From contig NZ_PPSW01000006.1 in the NCBI RefSeq assembly GCF_005876835.1, positions 62,001 through 126,000 on the forward strand: a stretch of 64,000 nucleotides of DNA, written 5' to 3'. The position numbers were made by a program, and so were the translations under genes. This DNA comes from Pseudoalteromonas phenolica. Its GTDB lineage: Bacteria > Pseudomonadota > Gammaproteobacteria > Enterobacterales > Alteromonadaceae. Of this stretch, positions 17,521 through 27,888 are shown one piece after another. Under the pieces are notes generated by a model. That model was given only the letters and a program-made list of their open reading frames with translations, made no database searches and was not told the DNA's origin. How positions within the stretch are numbered: position 1 is the stretch's first letter; the number at the start of each line of letters is the position of its first letter.

Positions 17521-19431
17521 ATGGATTTAATCAGAATAGCCAAAGCGCAGTTAGCTTTTGGCACACACCCACTATTAGATAATGCCGATGCGGTCATTGA
17601 AGCCGGTGAACGTGTCTGTATTGTTGGTCGTAACGGCGCAGGTAAATCAACTTTACTCAAAGTACTTGATGGGCAAGTTCAACTAGACGATGGTGAAATC
17701 AACCAAGTTGGTAATTTAAAGGTATCACGACTAGAGCAAGATCCGCCTAAAGGTGCTGAAGGCTCGGTTTTTGATTATGTAGCGAATGGCATTCCTGACA
17801 TCGCTAATTTACTTATTGAGTACCATCATGTCAGCGAGCAAATGCAATCAGATTATTCGGAATCTGTGCTAAATAAATTTGAGAAGCTATCTTCTCGTAT
17901 TGAAGCACAAGATGGTTGGCGTTTTGAAAGCCGTATTAAACTGGTTTTAGCACAGTTAGAGCTGACTTCTGAGATGCGATTAGAGAAGTTATCAGGTGGC
18001 TGGCTAAGAAAGGTTGCCTTGGCAAAATCACTTGTGAGTGAACCAGATTTATTGCTACTTGATGAGCCAACCAACCACTTGGATATGAACAGTGTTATCT
18101 GGCTTGAACAGTTTTTAAAAGACTTTAAAGGCGGCATCGTATTTATTTCGCACGATAGGGCGTTCATCCGCAGTATTGCAACACGTATTCTAGATTTAGA
18201 TCGTGGTAAATTAATTTCTTATCCAGGTAACTACGAAAAATACCTTGAGCAAAAAGCGCATGACTTGAAAGTAGAAGAAGCGCAAAATGCATTATTTGAT
18301 AAAAGGTTGGCCGAGGAAGAAGCATGGATCAGGCAAGGTATTAAAGCACGTCGTACTCGTAATGAGGGGCGTGTAAGAGCATTAAAAGCTCTGCGTGTAG
18401 AGCGAAAACAGCGAGTTGAACAAGTTGGTAAAGCTGACTTTAATATCGAAACTGCAGATCGCTCTGGCAAGCTTGTGTTTGAAGCTAAAAACTTAAAGCA
18501 TGCTTTCAAAGACAAACCTATCGTCAATGATTTCTCTACCCTTGTTATGCGTGGGGATAGAGTCGGTTTAATTGGACCAAACGGTGTAGGTAAAACTACT
18601 TTGCTTAAATTGCTATTCGGTCAACTTGAAGCCGTGTCAGGTAGTGTAAAGCAAGGCGTAAACCTTGAAGTTGCTTATTTTGATCAATATCGAGAAAAGT
18701 TAGACGAAGAGGCAACGGTGCAAGACAATGTTGCTGAAGGTAAGCAAGAAGTCATGATGGGCGGTCGTAGCCGACACGTGTTGGGTTATCTACAAGACTT
18801 CTTATTTCCGCCAGCAAGAGCAAGAACACCCGTTAAGGCACTATCAGGGGGTGAGAAAAACCGCTTATTATTGGCTAAGCTTTTCCTAAAACCTTCAAAT
18901 GTGCTTGTGCTAGATGAACCGACGAATGACTTAGACATTGAAACGCTTGAGTTATTAGAAGATATTATTAACCAGTATCAAGGCACGATCTTAATTGTAA
19001 GTCACGACCGAGAGTTCATTGATAACACCTGCAATAGTGTCTGGGCGTTTTCAGGTGATGGTGAAGTAATTGATATTGTTGGTGGTTACACAGACTATCA
19101 GGTGTATAAAGCAGAGCTTGATGAAAAAAGAAAGCAATTAGAAAAGCAACAAGTTGTGCAAGCTGCTAAAGAGATAAAAAAAGATAAGAATACTAACAAA
19201 AGTAATAAGCTAAGTTACAAATTAAAACTTGAATTAGAGCAACTGCCAAGTAAAGTAGAAGCCCTTGAACTTGCGCTTGAAGAACAACAAACCCTGGTGA
19301 ATGATCCAGAGTTTTTCAAACAACCTCAACAAGAAACGCAAGCGGCATTGAACCAATTGGCAAATCTAGAGTCTGAGCTTGAAACTGCTTATGCCCGCTG
19401 GGAAGAGTTAGAAGAATTACAGAATCAGTAG
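17521..19431 (+). CDS. uup: ABC-F family ATPase Uup
   Basis: 636 residues, nearly identical in length to E. coli Uup (635). Two ABC domains are joined by a linker. Domain 1 has Walker A GRNGAGKST (about residue 36), signature LSGGWLRKVALAKSL and Walker B LLLLDEPTNHLDM. Domain 2 has GPNGVGKTT (about residue 357), LSGGEKNRLLLAKLF and VLVLDEPTNDLDI. A charged C-terminal coiled coil (about 530-636, KEIKKDKNTNKSNKLSYKLK onward) is the Uup-specific DNA-binding domain. There are no membrane segments, as expected for ABC-F proteins, which act on ribosomes. Uup mutants in E. coli show raised transposon excision. It lies at the end of the rlmL-grx-uup unit. Confidence 0.96.
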   Translation: MDLIRIAKAQLAFGTHPLLDNADAVIEAGERVCIVGRNGAGKSTLLKVLDGQVQLDDGEINQVGNLKVSRLEQDPPKGAEGSVFDYVANGIPDIANLLIEYHHVSEQMQSDYSESVLNKFEKLSSRIEAQDGWRFESRIKLVLAQLELTSEMRLEKLSGGWLRKVALAKSLVSEPDLLLLDEPTNHLDMNSVIWLEQFLKDFKGGIVFISHDRAFIRSIATRILDLDRGKLISYPGNYEKYLEQKAHDLKVEEAQNALFDKRLAEEEAWIRQGIKARRTRNEGRVRALKALRVERKQRVEQVGKADFNIETADRSGKLVFEAKNLKHAFKDKPIVNDFSTLVMRGDRVGLIGPNGVGKTTLLKLLFGQLEAVSGSVKQGVNLEVAYFDQYREKLDEEATVQDNVAEGKQEVMMGGRSRHVLGYLQDFLFPPARARTPVKALSGGEKNRLLLAKLFLKPSNVLVLDEPTNDLDIETLELLEDIINQYQGTILIVSHDREFIDNTCNSVWAFSGDGEVIDIVGGYTDYQVYKAELDEKRKQLEKQQVVQAAKEIKKDKNTNKSNKLSYKLKLELEQLPSKVEALELALEEQQTLVNDPEFFKQPQQETQAALNQLANLESELETAYARWEELEELQNQ

Positions 19432-19442
19432 TAAGGATTAAA

Positions 19443-21182
19443 ATGAAAAAAACAATTTTAGCAGCAAGCATGTTGTCTGTACTAAGTAGTACAGCATTGG
19501 CTGCTACTTACCAGTTAACTGAATTACCAAGATATGAAAATGGTAAAAATACATTTATCTCAGATGTAAATGAGTCTGGAGATATCATAGGTGCCGCAAC
19601 CCAATTATTCAATTATGCTATCGATGTGTCGTATTTAAACTTCGATGAATCAGACTTAAAGACAGCCTATGATAGATACGTAGATGCACTTGCAGATATA
19701 AATGAAGAGCCCACCTTTACACTAGAAGATGTAAAGAATGGTATTACCTCAACTAATGCAGATGCTAATTCATTTATGCTAGGATTTTTGGCTGGTAAAA
19801 GCAGCGATGCTGAATACCAAAAACTCAATGATCGTATTGGGTTAACAATTACCGCTAATTCAGCAGATGAACTTGTTATTTTTGATACTCAAGCAACATA
19901 TGCTGATTCACTAACTCGTTCAGTAACTAACTTCCCCACTGCAATTACCAACGACGGTGTCATTGTTGCTTGGGGTTCTGCACCATATAGGCAAGAAGTT
20001 TTCAAAAAAGAAGGAGAAGACGATAAATTCGTTTTTGTCAGAGACTGGTCTTCTCGAGGGTTGGTCATTTCTCCGAGTGGCAAAAGAGTCACGCTTGAGC
20101 CTGAATTAAACACATATGGCGGCTATTCTTTAGTTTCAGATATTGTGCAACTAGATTCTGGTAATTACATTGCTGTAGGTAGTAGTAGTGTGTCAATCCC
20201 AGAAAATAGCCAAGAAAATTACGATGAACAATGTGATGGCGTTGATGAATTAGTACAAGTCTGTTCATGGGATTTGCAAAGAGGGAGTTTTTACGACACT
20301 GAAGCATATAAATGGGAGTTAGATAATAATTTAAATGTGGTAAGTACTACAAAGTTAGGTTTAGGTTTAGTTCGTAAAGAAGATGAAACAAGTACTTTTA
20401 GTAGTTTGGCACTTGCAACGAATAAAAATGGCATAGCGGTGGGTTACTCAAATGTAAGAAACACTGATGATGACAGGCTATATTCATACGAGCAGGCTGG
20501 TTACTTTAAAGATGGTAAGTTTATTCGAATTCACCCTCACGAAACCTATATTCAAGGTGGTAAGGCCATAGATATCAATAACAATAATGTTGTTATTGGC
20601 AATTACTATGAACAAGGTAGAAGTTATGGTGGTGGTGTTATAGTAAGGAAAAAAGTTGGCTTCTATTATGATATTAACTCCGATACTTATAAAGAAATTC
20701 CTGCATTCTTTAATGGTTCTAAAGCGACATTAAGAGATATTAATGATAAAGGCCAGATCATTGGTCAAGGCGAAATTGAGAAGAACACTTCAGTGCCAAA
20801 ATATGAAGCATTTTTATATGAAATTGGTTCAGACACAGTGACGAATATCAATGATTTCCTGCCTTGTAGAGCTGAAGATGGCAGTGCATTCCCTTATACG
20901 ATTGCAGAAGCAACAAAAATCACTGAATCTGGTCATATATACGCAAATGCAACAAAAACAGTTGAGCGTCGTGACAGCTTAGGCCAAGTAATGAAGGATT
21001 CTGAGGGTAACATTGAGAAAGAAGCAGTTTCAGTGCCTGTCCTTTTGACGCCAATTGCAGGTGGTTCAATCGAAGAGTGTACACCTCCTGAAGCTGAAAA
21101 ATACGAAAGACAGTCAGCAAGTTTTGGATTTCTCTCTATCTTTGCACTTCCTTTATTGTGGTTGAGAAGACGAAGAGCATAA
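19443..21182 (+). CDS. DUF3466 family exported protein with C-terminal sorting tail
   Basis: 579 residues beginning with a signal peptide (MKKTILAASMLSVLSSTALA, cleavage before ATYQL). The middle contains repeated DINxxGxIIG-like segments (SDVNESGDIIGAA, DINDKGQIIGQGE, KAIDINNNNVVIGNYY), a beta-propeller-like repeat pattern typical of DUF3466. The C-terminus has a small-residue stretch, a single hydrophobic helix (FGFLSIFALPLLWL) and an RRRR cluster. That is the layout of GlyGly-CTERM/rhombosortase sorting tails, although the Gly-Gly is replaced by Ser-Ala-Ser. It starts 11 nt after uup with AAGGATTAAA, so it is probably in the same operon. It is presumably a surface or secreted protein of unknown function. 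Confidence 0.85.
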   Translation: MKKTILAASMLSVLSSTALAATYQLTELPRYENGKNTFISDVNESGDIIGAATQLFNYAIDVSYLNFDESDLKTAYDRYVDALADINEEPTFTLEDVKNGITSTNADANSFMLGFLAGKSSDAEYQKLNDRIGLTITANSADELVIFDTQATYADSLTRSVTNFPTAITNDGVIVAWGSAPYRQEVFKKEGEDDKFVFVRDWSSRGLVISPSGKRVTLEPELNTYGGYSLVSDIVQLDSGNYIAVGSSSVSIPENSQENYDEQCDGVDELVQVCSWDLQRGSFYDTEAYKWELDNNLNVVSTTKLGLGLVRKEDETSTFSSLALATNKNGIAVGYSNVRNTDDDRLYSYEQAGYFKDGKFIRIHPHETYIQGGKAIDINNNNVVIGNYYEQGRSYGGGVIVRKKVGFYYDINSDTYKEIPAFFNGSKATLRDINDKGQIIGQGEIEKNTSVPKYEAFLYEIGSDTVTNINDFLPCRAEDGSAFPYTIAEATKITESGHIYANATKTVERRDSLGQVMKDSEGNIEKEAVSVPVLLTPIAGGSIEECTPPEAEKYERQSASFGFLSIFALPLLWLRRRRA

Positions 21183-21194
21183 AATTTATCTGAA

Positions 21195-21230
21195 GACATA
21201 AAAAAAGCCCGTAAGGGCTTTTTTTATGTC
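21195..21230. terminator. Bidirectional terminator, perfect 16-bp stem
   Basis: GACATAAAAAAAGCCC, loop GTAA and GGGCTTTTTTTATGTC pair perfectly. The A-tract on one arm and T-tract on the other make it an intrinsic terminator for both the DUF3466 gene (plus) and the DUF2062 gene (minus), which converge here. Confidence 0.93.
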
Positions 21231-21244
21231 TATAGTTTATATAG

Positions 21245-21751
21245 TTATTGGCCTCGAGAATTCCAAGCCTTGTTGACTGAATGTCGCCATAACCAATCAA
21301 TGCCGAAATAACCAATCAGTGCAGCGATAGAGGCACAAATAAGAGAGCCAACCATGAATGCAGGGCCAATTGTTGATAAGCTTTCCACAAGCCATTCCCA
21401 GCTTGCTTCAAAGTGGAAAGGTTGTGTCTCTTGACCTAATGCAAATACACCTACTCTATAAGAGCAATAAAAAATAGGCGGCATAGTTAAAGGGTTTGTT
21501 AACCAAACTAATGCGACAGATAAGGGTAAGTTGACTCTAAAAGGGATTGCACAAGCTGCTGCTAGAACCATTTGAAAAGGAACAGGGATGAAAGCGAAAA
21601 ATAAACCTACTGAAAAAGCACCCCGTGCAGAGCGGCGATTGAGATGCCAAAGGTTTGCATCGTGGAGTAAACTGCCAAAAATCTTCAAAGATTTTTGCTG
21701 TTTAACCTTGTTGTGATCAGGTAAAAATTTTTGGATCGTCTTTTTTGGCAT
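21245..21751 (-). CDS. DUF2062 domain-containing membrane protein
   Basis: 168 residues from the ATG at 21751 (MPKKTIQKFLPDHNKV); an upstream TTG in frame is unlikely. The LWHLNRRSARGAFSVGLFFAFIPVPFQM segment and WLTNPLTMPPIFY are the DUF2062 hallmarks. Three membrane segments are visible: about 47-70, 80-105 and 135-155. The family is widespread in Proteobacteria and sits beside comEC/lpxK genes in marine species; its function is unknown. It is divergent from comEC, whose start lies 22 bp away, so the two genes share a very short promoter region. Confidence 0.87.
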   Translation of the reverse strand: MPKKTIQKFLPDHNKVKQQKSLKIFGSLLHDANLWHLNRRSARGAFSVGLFFAFIPVPFQMVLAAACAIPFRVNLPLSVALVWLTNPLTMPPIFYCSYRVGVFALGQETQPFHFEASWEWLVESLSTIGPAFMVGSLICASIAALIGYFGIDWLWRHSVNKAWNSRGQ

Positions 21752-21772
21752 AACAAGCAACCATATACTTCA

Positions 21773-24010
21773 ATGTTGATGTGCTGGGGATTTCTGTACG
21801 GCTGTGTTCAAGCGGTATTTTACTTTCACACTTGGCAGTTTTACAGCTCACTGATATTCCTCATCGTAATGTGTTGCTATTTTAAGCCCATTTTCAATCT
21901 ATTGTTAGGGTTTATTTTTGCTATTTTTGTCGTAGTTCTACAATCTGAGCTTTTTTATAGCTATGAATCAGATAAAAGGGTGCTGAATGAAGCAAGCGAA
22001 ATAAAAGGTATTGTCACAAAAGTTATTTCACCACATAAAAACTCGCTCGTAGAATTAAAATTAATTGCAATAAACAATCAAAAAATCCCTTTTTATAAAT
22101 CGGTTAAAGCGCAATTAGCAGTACAAGCAGGCGTCACAGACTTAAACCAAGGTGACCTTGTTACAGTAAAGGCTAAACTAAAAGTTTTTAGAACACGGAA
22201 AAATAAGCATAGTTTTGATTCTGAACTGTATGCTTTTAAGAAACAAATCTACTTTAAGGGAACAATTAAAGAGCTTGAAGAGCGTACTTCAGCAGAAAAA
22301 AGCTTAAGGCAAAGATATCGGGATAAAACCTGGGAGGCGTTCAAAGAAAAAGAATTAAATTGGCTTTACTACGGACTGAGTACCGGTGATAAATCAAGAA
22401 CACCGGAAAAAACGAAAGAGCATGTCATAAAACTTGGTATTGGACATATACTGGCAATATCTGGGCTACATGTCGGGATACTGGTTTTCATTTGTTTTTA
22501 TGTTGTAAAGGGCTCGGCTTGGATGATACTAAGTGTGTTCCCGATTAGTTACCAGCGTTTCAACCTCAATAAACTCTATATTACTTTGAGTCTACTAATT
22601 TCATTTCAGTATATTTACCTTTGTGGCTTTCCAGTCTCAGCAATCAGAGCTTGGCTAATGGTGGCCATATTCTCGTATATTTTTCTTGCAGGACGAGAAG
22701 TAAAAGTTGTTCAAATGTTAACTTATGCGCTGGTCGTTGTGTTATTGCTAAACCCCTTCTCATTACACGACCCAGGTTTGTATTTATCGTTTATCGGTTT
22801 TGCAACCGTTGTAGGGGTTTTGAATAAAACCAAAGCTCCCAGCTTTTTTTCAAATCCTATAATTAGGTTATTGCTAATTCAGTTTGCTTTGTTAATTAGC
22901 TTAGCACCACTGAGCATCTTCTATTTCAATGGGGTGAGTATTGTTGGCTTGCTTGTTAACTTATGCGTCATTCCATTATTAAGTATGGTTATATTTCCAT
23001 ATATTATCTTATGTTTATTAATAAAAGGTGTATCTAGCAATATAGATTTTCTGTTTGTTGATTATCTATTGTCAGCAGGATTAGATATGACAACGCATTA
23101 TCTTCTTGACTACGCATGGCTGAAATGGTCAGAGGTATCACTTGAAACTCTGGTGCTATTTTACCTGTTTGCGATGCTCCTACTAATCAAACACTTCAGG
23201 GTATTTTCACTTGTACCAGCATTTTCATTTGTATCTAGTTATGCCGTTTCGAAACCTCTATGGCAGGTTGATGTGATGGATGTAGGGCATGGTACATCAG
23301 TACTCGTCGCGTCTGATAACCATGCATTATTGTACGACCTAGGAGCCAAGTACTTTAACTTTTACTCTCTGTTTGAACGTGTCACTTTACCTGAGATCAA
23401 GGCGCGAGGATTACACCTTAGGCACACTATCATTAGCCACGATGATAAAGATCACAGTGGGGGTCTCGACGAGCTTTATGCTTTTGATAATTTTACTTCA
23501 TTAAGGACTTTTCATGATGGAGAACCACTTAACTTTTGTCATATTCAGAATATAAAAATGCAAAACATAAATATTCAGACTATTTGGCCTATTAAAACCA
23601 TGGACTCTGATAACAACAATTCATGTGTAGCTAAAGTCACAGGCCCTAGTGGAAGTATTTTATTAACAGGTGACATTGAAATTGAAGCAGAAAGCCGACT
23701 CGTTGAACAATATGGTCAGAGGTTACAGTCTAATATCTTACTCGTACCACATCATGGTAGTAAAACTTCTTCAAGTGCTGAACTTTTAGAGGCTGTTAAG
23801 CCTGAGATAGGCTTAATTTCGAGAAACTATTTCTCTCCTTGGCATTTACCCCACAAAACGGTTAAAGATCGTTACTCTTCGCAAAATATAAAATTAATTG
23901 ATACCGCACTTTCCGGACAAATTACCATTAAATTTTTTGAGGATACTTATACAGTTGAGCAGGCAAGAGAAAACACGAACTTTTGGGTGAAGCATCGTTA
24001 TAGATTTTAA
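21773..24010 (+). CDS. comEC: ComEC/Rec2-family DNA uptake channel
   Basis: 745 residues from ATG 21773; the frame is open upstream to a TTG at 21731 but that lies inside the DUF2062 gene. ComEC is the inner-membrane channel that carries single-stranded DNA into the cytoplasm in natural competence. An N-terminal membrane pair and OB-like domain precede the Competence domain, with its signature GIGHILAISGLHVGILVF (about residue 221) and about eight helices. A C-terminal metallo-beta-lactamase domain carries SHDDKDHSGG, LLTGDIE and VPHHGSK, so the metal-binding residues are intact and the domain may be an active nuclease. The place before msbA matches E. coli ycaI. There are no other competence genes in the window. 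Confidence 0.94.
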   Translation: MLMCWGFLYGCVQAVFYFHTWQFYSSLIFLIVMCCYFKPIFNLLLGFIFAIFVVVLQSELFYSYESDKRVLNEASEIKGIVTKVISPHKNSLVELKLIAINNQKIPFYKSVKAQLAVQAGVTDLNQGDLVTVKAKLKVFRTRKNKHSFDSELYAFKKQIYFKGTIKELEERTSAEKSLRQRYRDKTWEAFKEKELNWLYYGLSTGDKSRTPEKTKEHVIKLGIGHILAISGLHVGILVFICFYVVKGSAWMILSVFPISYQRFNLNKLYITLSLLISFQYIYLCGFPVSAIRAWLMVAIFSYIFLAGREVKVVQMLTYALVVVLLLNPFSLHDPGLYLSFIGFATVVGVLNKTKAPSFFSNPIIRLLLIQFALLISLAPLSIFYFNGVSIVGLLVNLCVIPLLSMVIFPYIILCLLIKGVSSNIDFLFVDYLLSAGLDMTTHYLLDYAWLKWSEVSLETLVLFYLFAMLLLIKHFRVFSLVPAFSFVSSYAVSKPLWQVDVMDVGHGTSVLVASDNHALLYDLGAKYFNFYSLFERVTLPEIKARGLHLRHTIISHDDKDHSGGLDELYAFDNFTSLRTFHDGEPLNFCHIQNIKMQNINIQTIWPIKTMDSDNNNSCVAKVTGPSGSILLTGDIEIEAESRLVEQYGQRLQSNILLVPHHGSKTSSSAELLEAVKPEIGLISRNYFSPWHLPHKTVKDRYSSQNIKLIDTALSGQITIKFFEDTYTVEQARENTNFWVKHRYRF

Positions 24011-24223
24011 TTAAGAATTTAAATATTGTAGTAGCGTTGAGTTAATATGGAGATTCAAATGAATGTTCATCTTTAGTTGCAACTTAACCTATCCGATTTA
24101 ACACCCACAGCAAGTGTTATGGCTAGATTTCTTATTTAGAACTTAGGTTATTTGCTGTAGAGCATTTAGTTTTGTGCGTTTGAGAAGTACAATAACAGGG
24201 TTATTAAGTAGTTGAGAGCTTCT

Positions 24224-25972
24224 ATGCAAACCAGTGCCAAGCATAATGCAAAGCAAATTTATAAACGTCTTTTTTCATACACCTATGATTTCAAATTAGC
24301 AGCCATATTCTCAGTCATTGGTATGCTGGGCTACGCGGCGATGGATGCCCAGTTCATACGCTTAATGCAGCCATTTATTGATGATGGTTTAACATCAAGA
24401 AATACAGAAGTATTAACTTGGGCCCCCGTGGTTGTTATTGTGCTTGTGCTAGGTCGCGGTGTATTTAATTACATGGCTTCTTATTGCTTAAGTTATGTTG
24501 GCTCTAGGGTAGTACAAAAACTAAGACAGCAATTATTTGAGCATATGTTGTTTTTACCCGTTTCATTTCATGATCAGCACTCTAATGGTGAACTGATATC
24601 TAAAATCACATTTGACACTGAACAAGTTCAACAAGCCATTACTAGAGCCTTACAAGTCATTATCAGAGAAGGCGCGTTTGTCTTTTTCTTACTGTACGTT
24701 ATGTTCGAAGCGAACTGGAAGTTATCGTCAATATTTTTAACCGTCATTCCTGTAGTTGCAATAATTGTGGCTGTAGTCGCAAAACGTTTTAGAAAAATAT
24801 CAAAAAATATTCAAGACGCCATGGGTGGGGTGACTCGTGGCTCAGAACAAATGTTGGCAGGCCATAAAGTGATCCATGGCTATGGTGGCCAAGATAAAGA
24901 AATTGCCAATTTTGCTCAAGTAAATAATCAAAACCGTCAGCAAAGAGTAAAAATGGATGCAACACGAGCTATCAGTGTCTCTGTTATTCAGTTTTTAGCG
25001 GCTGGTGCTATGGCATTAATTCTAGCCATTATTGCGATGCCAAGTGTTATCGATACCATCACTTCGGGCACATTTGTGGTTCTTTTGTCATCAATGATGA
25101 TGATGCTAAAGCCACTAAAACAATTAGCGAATGTGAATGTCGAGTTGCAACGCGGTATTACTGCAGCACAAAGTATCTTTGAAATTTTAGATTTAGATAT
25201 TGAAAAAGATACGGGCACACTTAAGCTTGAAAAAGCAAAAGGTAACATTGAAGTTAACAATGTTACCTTTACTTACCCTACGAAGGATGAGCCTGTTTTA
25301 AGCAACTTGTCGTTAAAGATAAAAGCAGGTGAAAATATCGCGTTAGTTGGTCGTTCAGGCTCTGGTAAATCGACACTTTCATCTCTACTTCCTCGTTTCT
25401 ATGATTTCACAGAGGGTGAAATTTTATTAGATGAACACAATATTTCAGACTACCCGCTTAAAGATCTGAGAGCTCAATTTGCGATTGTTTCGCAGCAAGT
25501 TGTGTTGTTCAACGATACGCTAGCAAACAATATTTGCTATGGTGCTGATAGGGTTTTGACCGAACAAGAAATCATCGAAATAGCCAAAAAAGCCCATGTT
25601 TGGGAGTTTGTAAAAGACTTACCACAGGGTCTTAACACAGTAGTAGGTGAAAATGGGGTGATGTTGTCTGGTGGTCAAAGACAACGTATTGCAATCGCTC
25701 GTGCAATTGTCAAAGATGCGCCGATTTTAATTTTAGACGAAGCGACTTCTGCACTCGATACTGAATCTGAGCGTTTAATACAAGCAGCACTTGATGAACT
25801 AATGAAAGAAAAAACCTCAATTGTAATAGCGCATAGACTATCGACAATAGAAAATGCTGACTGCATTTATGTCCTTGATAAAGGCAAAGTGATTGAGCAG
25901 GGCGATCATAAATCGTTACTTGCGCAAAAAGGCACCTATGCAGCGCTTTGCCAAATGCAATATGGCGAATAA
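24224..25972 (+). CDS. msbA: Lipid A export ATP-binding/permease protein MsbA
   Basis: 582 residues from ATG 24224, exactly the E. coli length; an in-frame TTG at 24212 would add four residues. MsbA flips lipid A-core across the inner membrane. Six membrane helices fill residues 1-320, with the conserved KLRQQLFEHMLFLPVSFHDQ coupling region. The ATPase part has Walker A GRSGSGKST (about 378), signature LSGGQRQRIAIARAI, Walker B ILILDEATSALD and H-loop AHRLST. It heads an operon with lpxK, ycaR and kdsB as in E. coli. A 213-bp gap separates it from comEC and should contain the promoter, but I cannot place it. Confidence 0.97.
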   Translation: MQTSAKHNAKQIYKRLFSYTYDFKLAAIFSVIGMLGYAAMDAQFIRLMQPFIDDGLTSRNTEVLTWAPVVVIVLVLGRGVFNYMASYCLSYVGSRVVQKLRQQLFEHMLFLPVSFHDQHSNGELISKITFDTEQVQQAITRALQVIIREGAFVFFLLYVMFEANWKLSSIFLTVIPVVAIIVAVVAKRFRKISKNIQDAMGGVTRGSEQMLAGHKVIHGYGGQDKEIANFAQVNNQNRQQRVKMDATRAISVSVIQFLAAGAMALILAIIAMPSVIDTITSGTFVVLLSSMMMMLKPLKQLANVNVELQRGITAAQSIFEILDLDIEKDTGTLKLEKAKGNIEVNNVTFTYPTKDEPVLSNLSLKIKAGENIALVGRSGSGKSTLSSLLPRFYDFTEGEILLDEHNISDYPLKDLRAQFAIVSQQVVLFNDTLANNICYGADRVLTEQEIIEIAKKAHVWEFVKDLPQGLNTVVGENGVMLSGGQRQRIAIARAIVKDAPILILDEATSALDTESERLIQAALDELMKEKTSIVIAHRLSTIENADCIYVLDKGKVIEQGDHKSLLAQKGTYAALCQMQYGE

Positions 25973-25974
25973 CT

Positions 25975-26955
25975 ATGAGCTATATTGAATCATCTTGGTA
26001 TAAAAAAAAGTCACTGATCACTTGGCTGCTTTCGCCATTCAGTGGCCTTTTTTTTATTTTATCAAGTTTTAGAAAATTGCTGTTTAGACTCGGTATTGTA
26101 AAATCTTTTAAGGCTGATATTCCAATCATCGTAGTTGGTAATATAGGTATTGGCGGCAATGGTAAAACTCCGTTTGTGTTATGGTTAGTACCGCATTTAG
26201 AGGGTATGGGGCTCAAAGTTGGTGTGATCAGCCGTGGGTATGGCGCTAAAGCACCGACTTACCCATATGAGTTATCAAGTACATCGAGTGTAGAAGAAGC
26301 CGGAGATGAACCTTTCTTAATTTATAATCGCTTGCAATGCCCTTTGGTGATAGGTGCAGATAGAGAAGCGAGTTATAAAGTACTCAAAGAAAAATACAAA
26401 GTAGATGTGATTGTTTCTGATGATGGCATGCAGCATTATAAAATGCCAAGAGCCATTGAATTTTGTATTATTGACTCTAAAAGACGTTTCGGAAATGGGT
26501 TTTTAATTCCCGCGGGTCCATTACGCGAACTTCCTTCTCGTATTGAAAGTGTTGATTTGGCAATTGAAAATGGCGGCGATGGTCTTTTCTCATATCAGTT
26601 AGCGGCTTCAGGCTTTTATAAGGTAGAAAACAAAGAATTTGCTGACAATACACCGCACGAGGGGATTGCTGTCAGTGCCATTGGCTCTCCAGAGCGATTT
26701 GAAAAAAGCCTTGAAGCACTCGGTAAAAAGTTGATTGAATGTAAGCATTACCGTGATCATCATGCATATACTGAGCAAGACTTTACAGACACAGAATCAA
26801 ACGCTGTATTTATGACGGAAAAAGATGCCGTAAAATGTCAGCAGTTTGCAAAAAACAATTGGTATTACTTAAAAGTAGACGCCACACCAACCAAAGTATT
26901 GATTGAAAAGATCAATCAATTATTAAAAGAAAAGGGTATTACACATGGCATTTGA
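25975..26955 (+). CDS. lpxK: Tetraacyldisaccharide 4'-kinase
   Basis: 326 residues from ATG 25975, two bases after the msbA stop; E. coli LpxK has 328. It phosphorylates the 4' position of the lipid A disaccharide at the inner face of the membrane. An N-terminal membrane anchor (about 17-38) is followed by the P-loop [15 protein letters not shown]. The GVISRGYG segment, DDGMQHYKM and [19 protein letters not shown] also match the family, and the H-rich [11 protein letters not shown] block lies in the C-terminal part. The last 11 nt overlap the next gene. Essential in organisms with full lipid A. Confidence 0.96.
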   Translation: MSYIESSWYKKKSLITWLLSPFSGLFFILSSFRKLLFRLGIVKSFKADIPIIVVGNIGIGGNGKTPFVLWLVPHLEGMGLKVGVISRGYGAKAPTYPYELSSTSSVEEAGDEPFLIYNRLQCPLVIGADREASYKVLKEKYKVDVIVSDDGMQHYKMPRAIEFCIIDSKRRFGNGFLIPAGPLRELPSRIESVDLAIENGGDGLFSYQLAASGFYKVENKEFADNTPHEGIAVSAIGSPERFEKSLEALGKKLIECKHYRDHHAYTEQDFTDTESNAVFMTEKDAVKCQQFAKNNWYYLKVDATPTKVLIEKINQLLKEKGITHGI

Positions 26956-27142
26956 TAGAAAATTACTTGAGATCATCGCGTGTCCGGTAACAAAAGGAAA
27001 GTTACAGTACGATGCAGAAAATAAAGAGTTGATCAGCACACAGGCTAAGCTTGCATACCCAATAAATGAAGATATTCCAGTACTATTAGAAAATGAAGCG
27101 CGTGAGCTTTCTGCTGATGAGGTAGAGCAGTGGAATTCGTAG
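26945..27142 (+). CDS. ycaR: Trm112/YcaR family protein
   Basis: 65 residues matching the E. coli YcaR/UPF0434 pattern: [21 protein letters not shown] at the start, then [21 protein letters not shown]. Trm112-like proteins are small zinc-ribbon-related partners that activate methyltransferases in archaea and eukaryotes. Here only one cysteine (residue 13) remains, so a full zinc site is not present. It overlaps lpxK by 11 nt and kdsB by 13 nt, and this tight coupling is conserved across Gammaproteobacteria. Its role between lipid A and Kdo genes is unknown. Confidence 0.92.
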   Translation: MAFDRKLLEIIACPVTKGKLQYDAENKELISTQAKLAYPINEDIPVLLENEARELSADEVEQWNS

Positions 27143-27888
27143 TCGTTATTCCTGCGCGTTACGCATCAACTCGTTTACCAGGCAAACCTTTGGCTGATAT
27201 TTGCGGTAAGCCAATGATCCAAAGAGTTTATGAGCAAGCGTGTAAGTCAAAAGCTGCTGCGGTTTATATCGCTACAGATCATCAAATAGTGTTTGAAAGC
27301 GCAAAAAACTTTACAGACAATGTATTGATGACCAGAGAAGACCATCAGTCAGGTACTGAGCGTTTGTCTGAAGTGGTTGAAAAATTATCACTACATAAAG
27401 ATACAATCATCGTTAATGTTCAGGGTGATGAACCGCTATTAGAAGCTGAAAATATCGACCAAGTTGCAGACCTGCTATTTAACTCTACAGCGCCAATGGC
27501 AACGCTAAGTGTTGATATTGCAGACAAAGAGGAGGTTTACAATCCAAATGCAGTAAAGGTTGTTCAAGATGTGAATAACAACGCGTTATATTTTTCTCGT
27601 GCGTCTATTCCGTTTCAAAGAGACAGTATGCTAGCAAAAAAAGAAGCGATTCCTTTACAGCATTTTCAAAGACATGTGGGTATTTATGCTTACAGAGCAG
27701 GTTTTATTTCTGAATATCTAAATCTTGATGTTTCACCATTAGAGGTTCAAGAGTCACTTGAGCAGTTGCGTGTTTTGTACCACGGCTATCAAATAAAAAT
27801 CACCAAAGCGTGTAAACCTGTTTATGCTGGTGTTGATACTCCTGAAGACTTGGTTAGAGTTAATAACATTCTGAGTGGCAATGCTTAA
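27130..27888 (+). CDS. kdsB: 3-deoxy-manno-octulosonate cytidylyltransferase
   Basis: 252 residues (E. coli 248) starting with GTG at 27130 inside ycaR. KdsB activates Kdo to CMP-Kdo for the inner core of lipopolysaccharide. The nucleotide-binding start [20 protein letters not shown], the VYIATDH and [11 protein letters not shown] motifs and the C-terminal [19 protein letters not shown] block are all family signatures. GTG is the only sensible start because the conserved sequence begins three residues later. It is followed with overlap by a pseudouridine synthase gene. Confidence 0.97.
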   Translation: MEFVVVIPARYASTRLPGKPLADICGKPMIQRVYEQACKSKAAAVYIATDHQIVFESAKNFTDNVLMTREDHQSGTERLSEVVEKLSLHKDTIIVNVQGDEPLLEAENIDQVADLLFNSTAPMATLSVDIADKEEVYNPNAVKVVQDVNNNALYFSRASIPFQRDSMLAKKEAIPLQHFQRHVGIYAYRAGFISEYLNLDVSPLEVQESLEQLRVLYHGYQIKITKACKPVYAGVDTPEDLVRVNNILSGNA

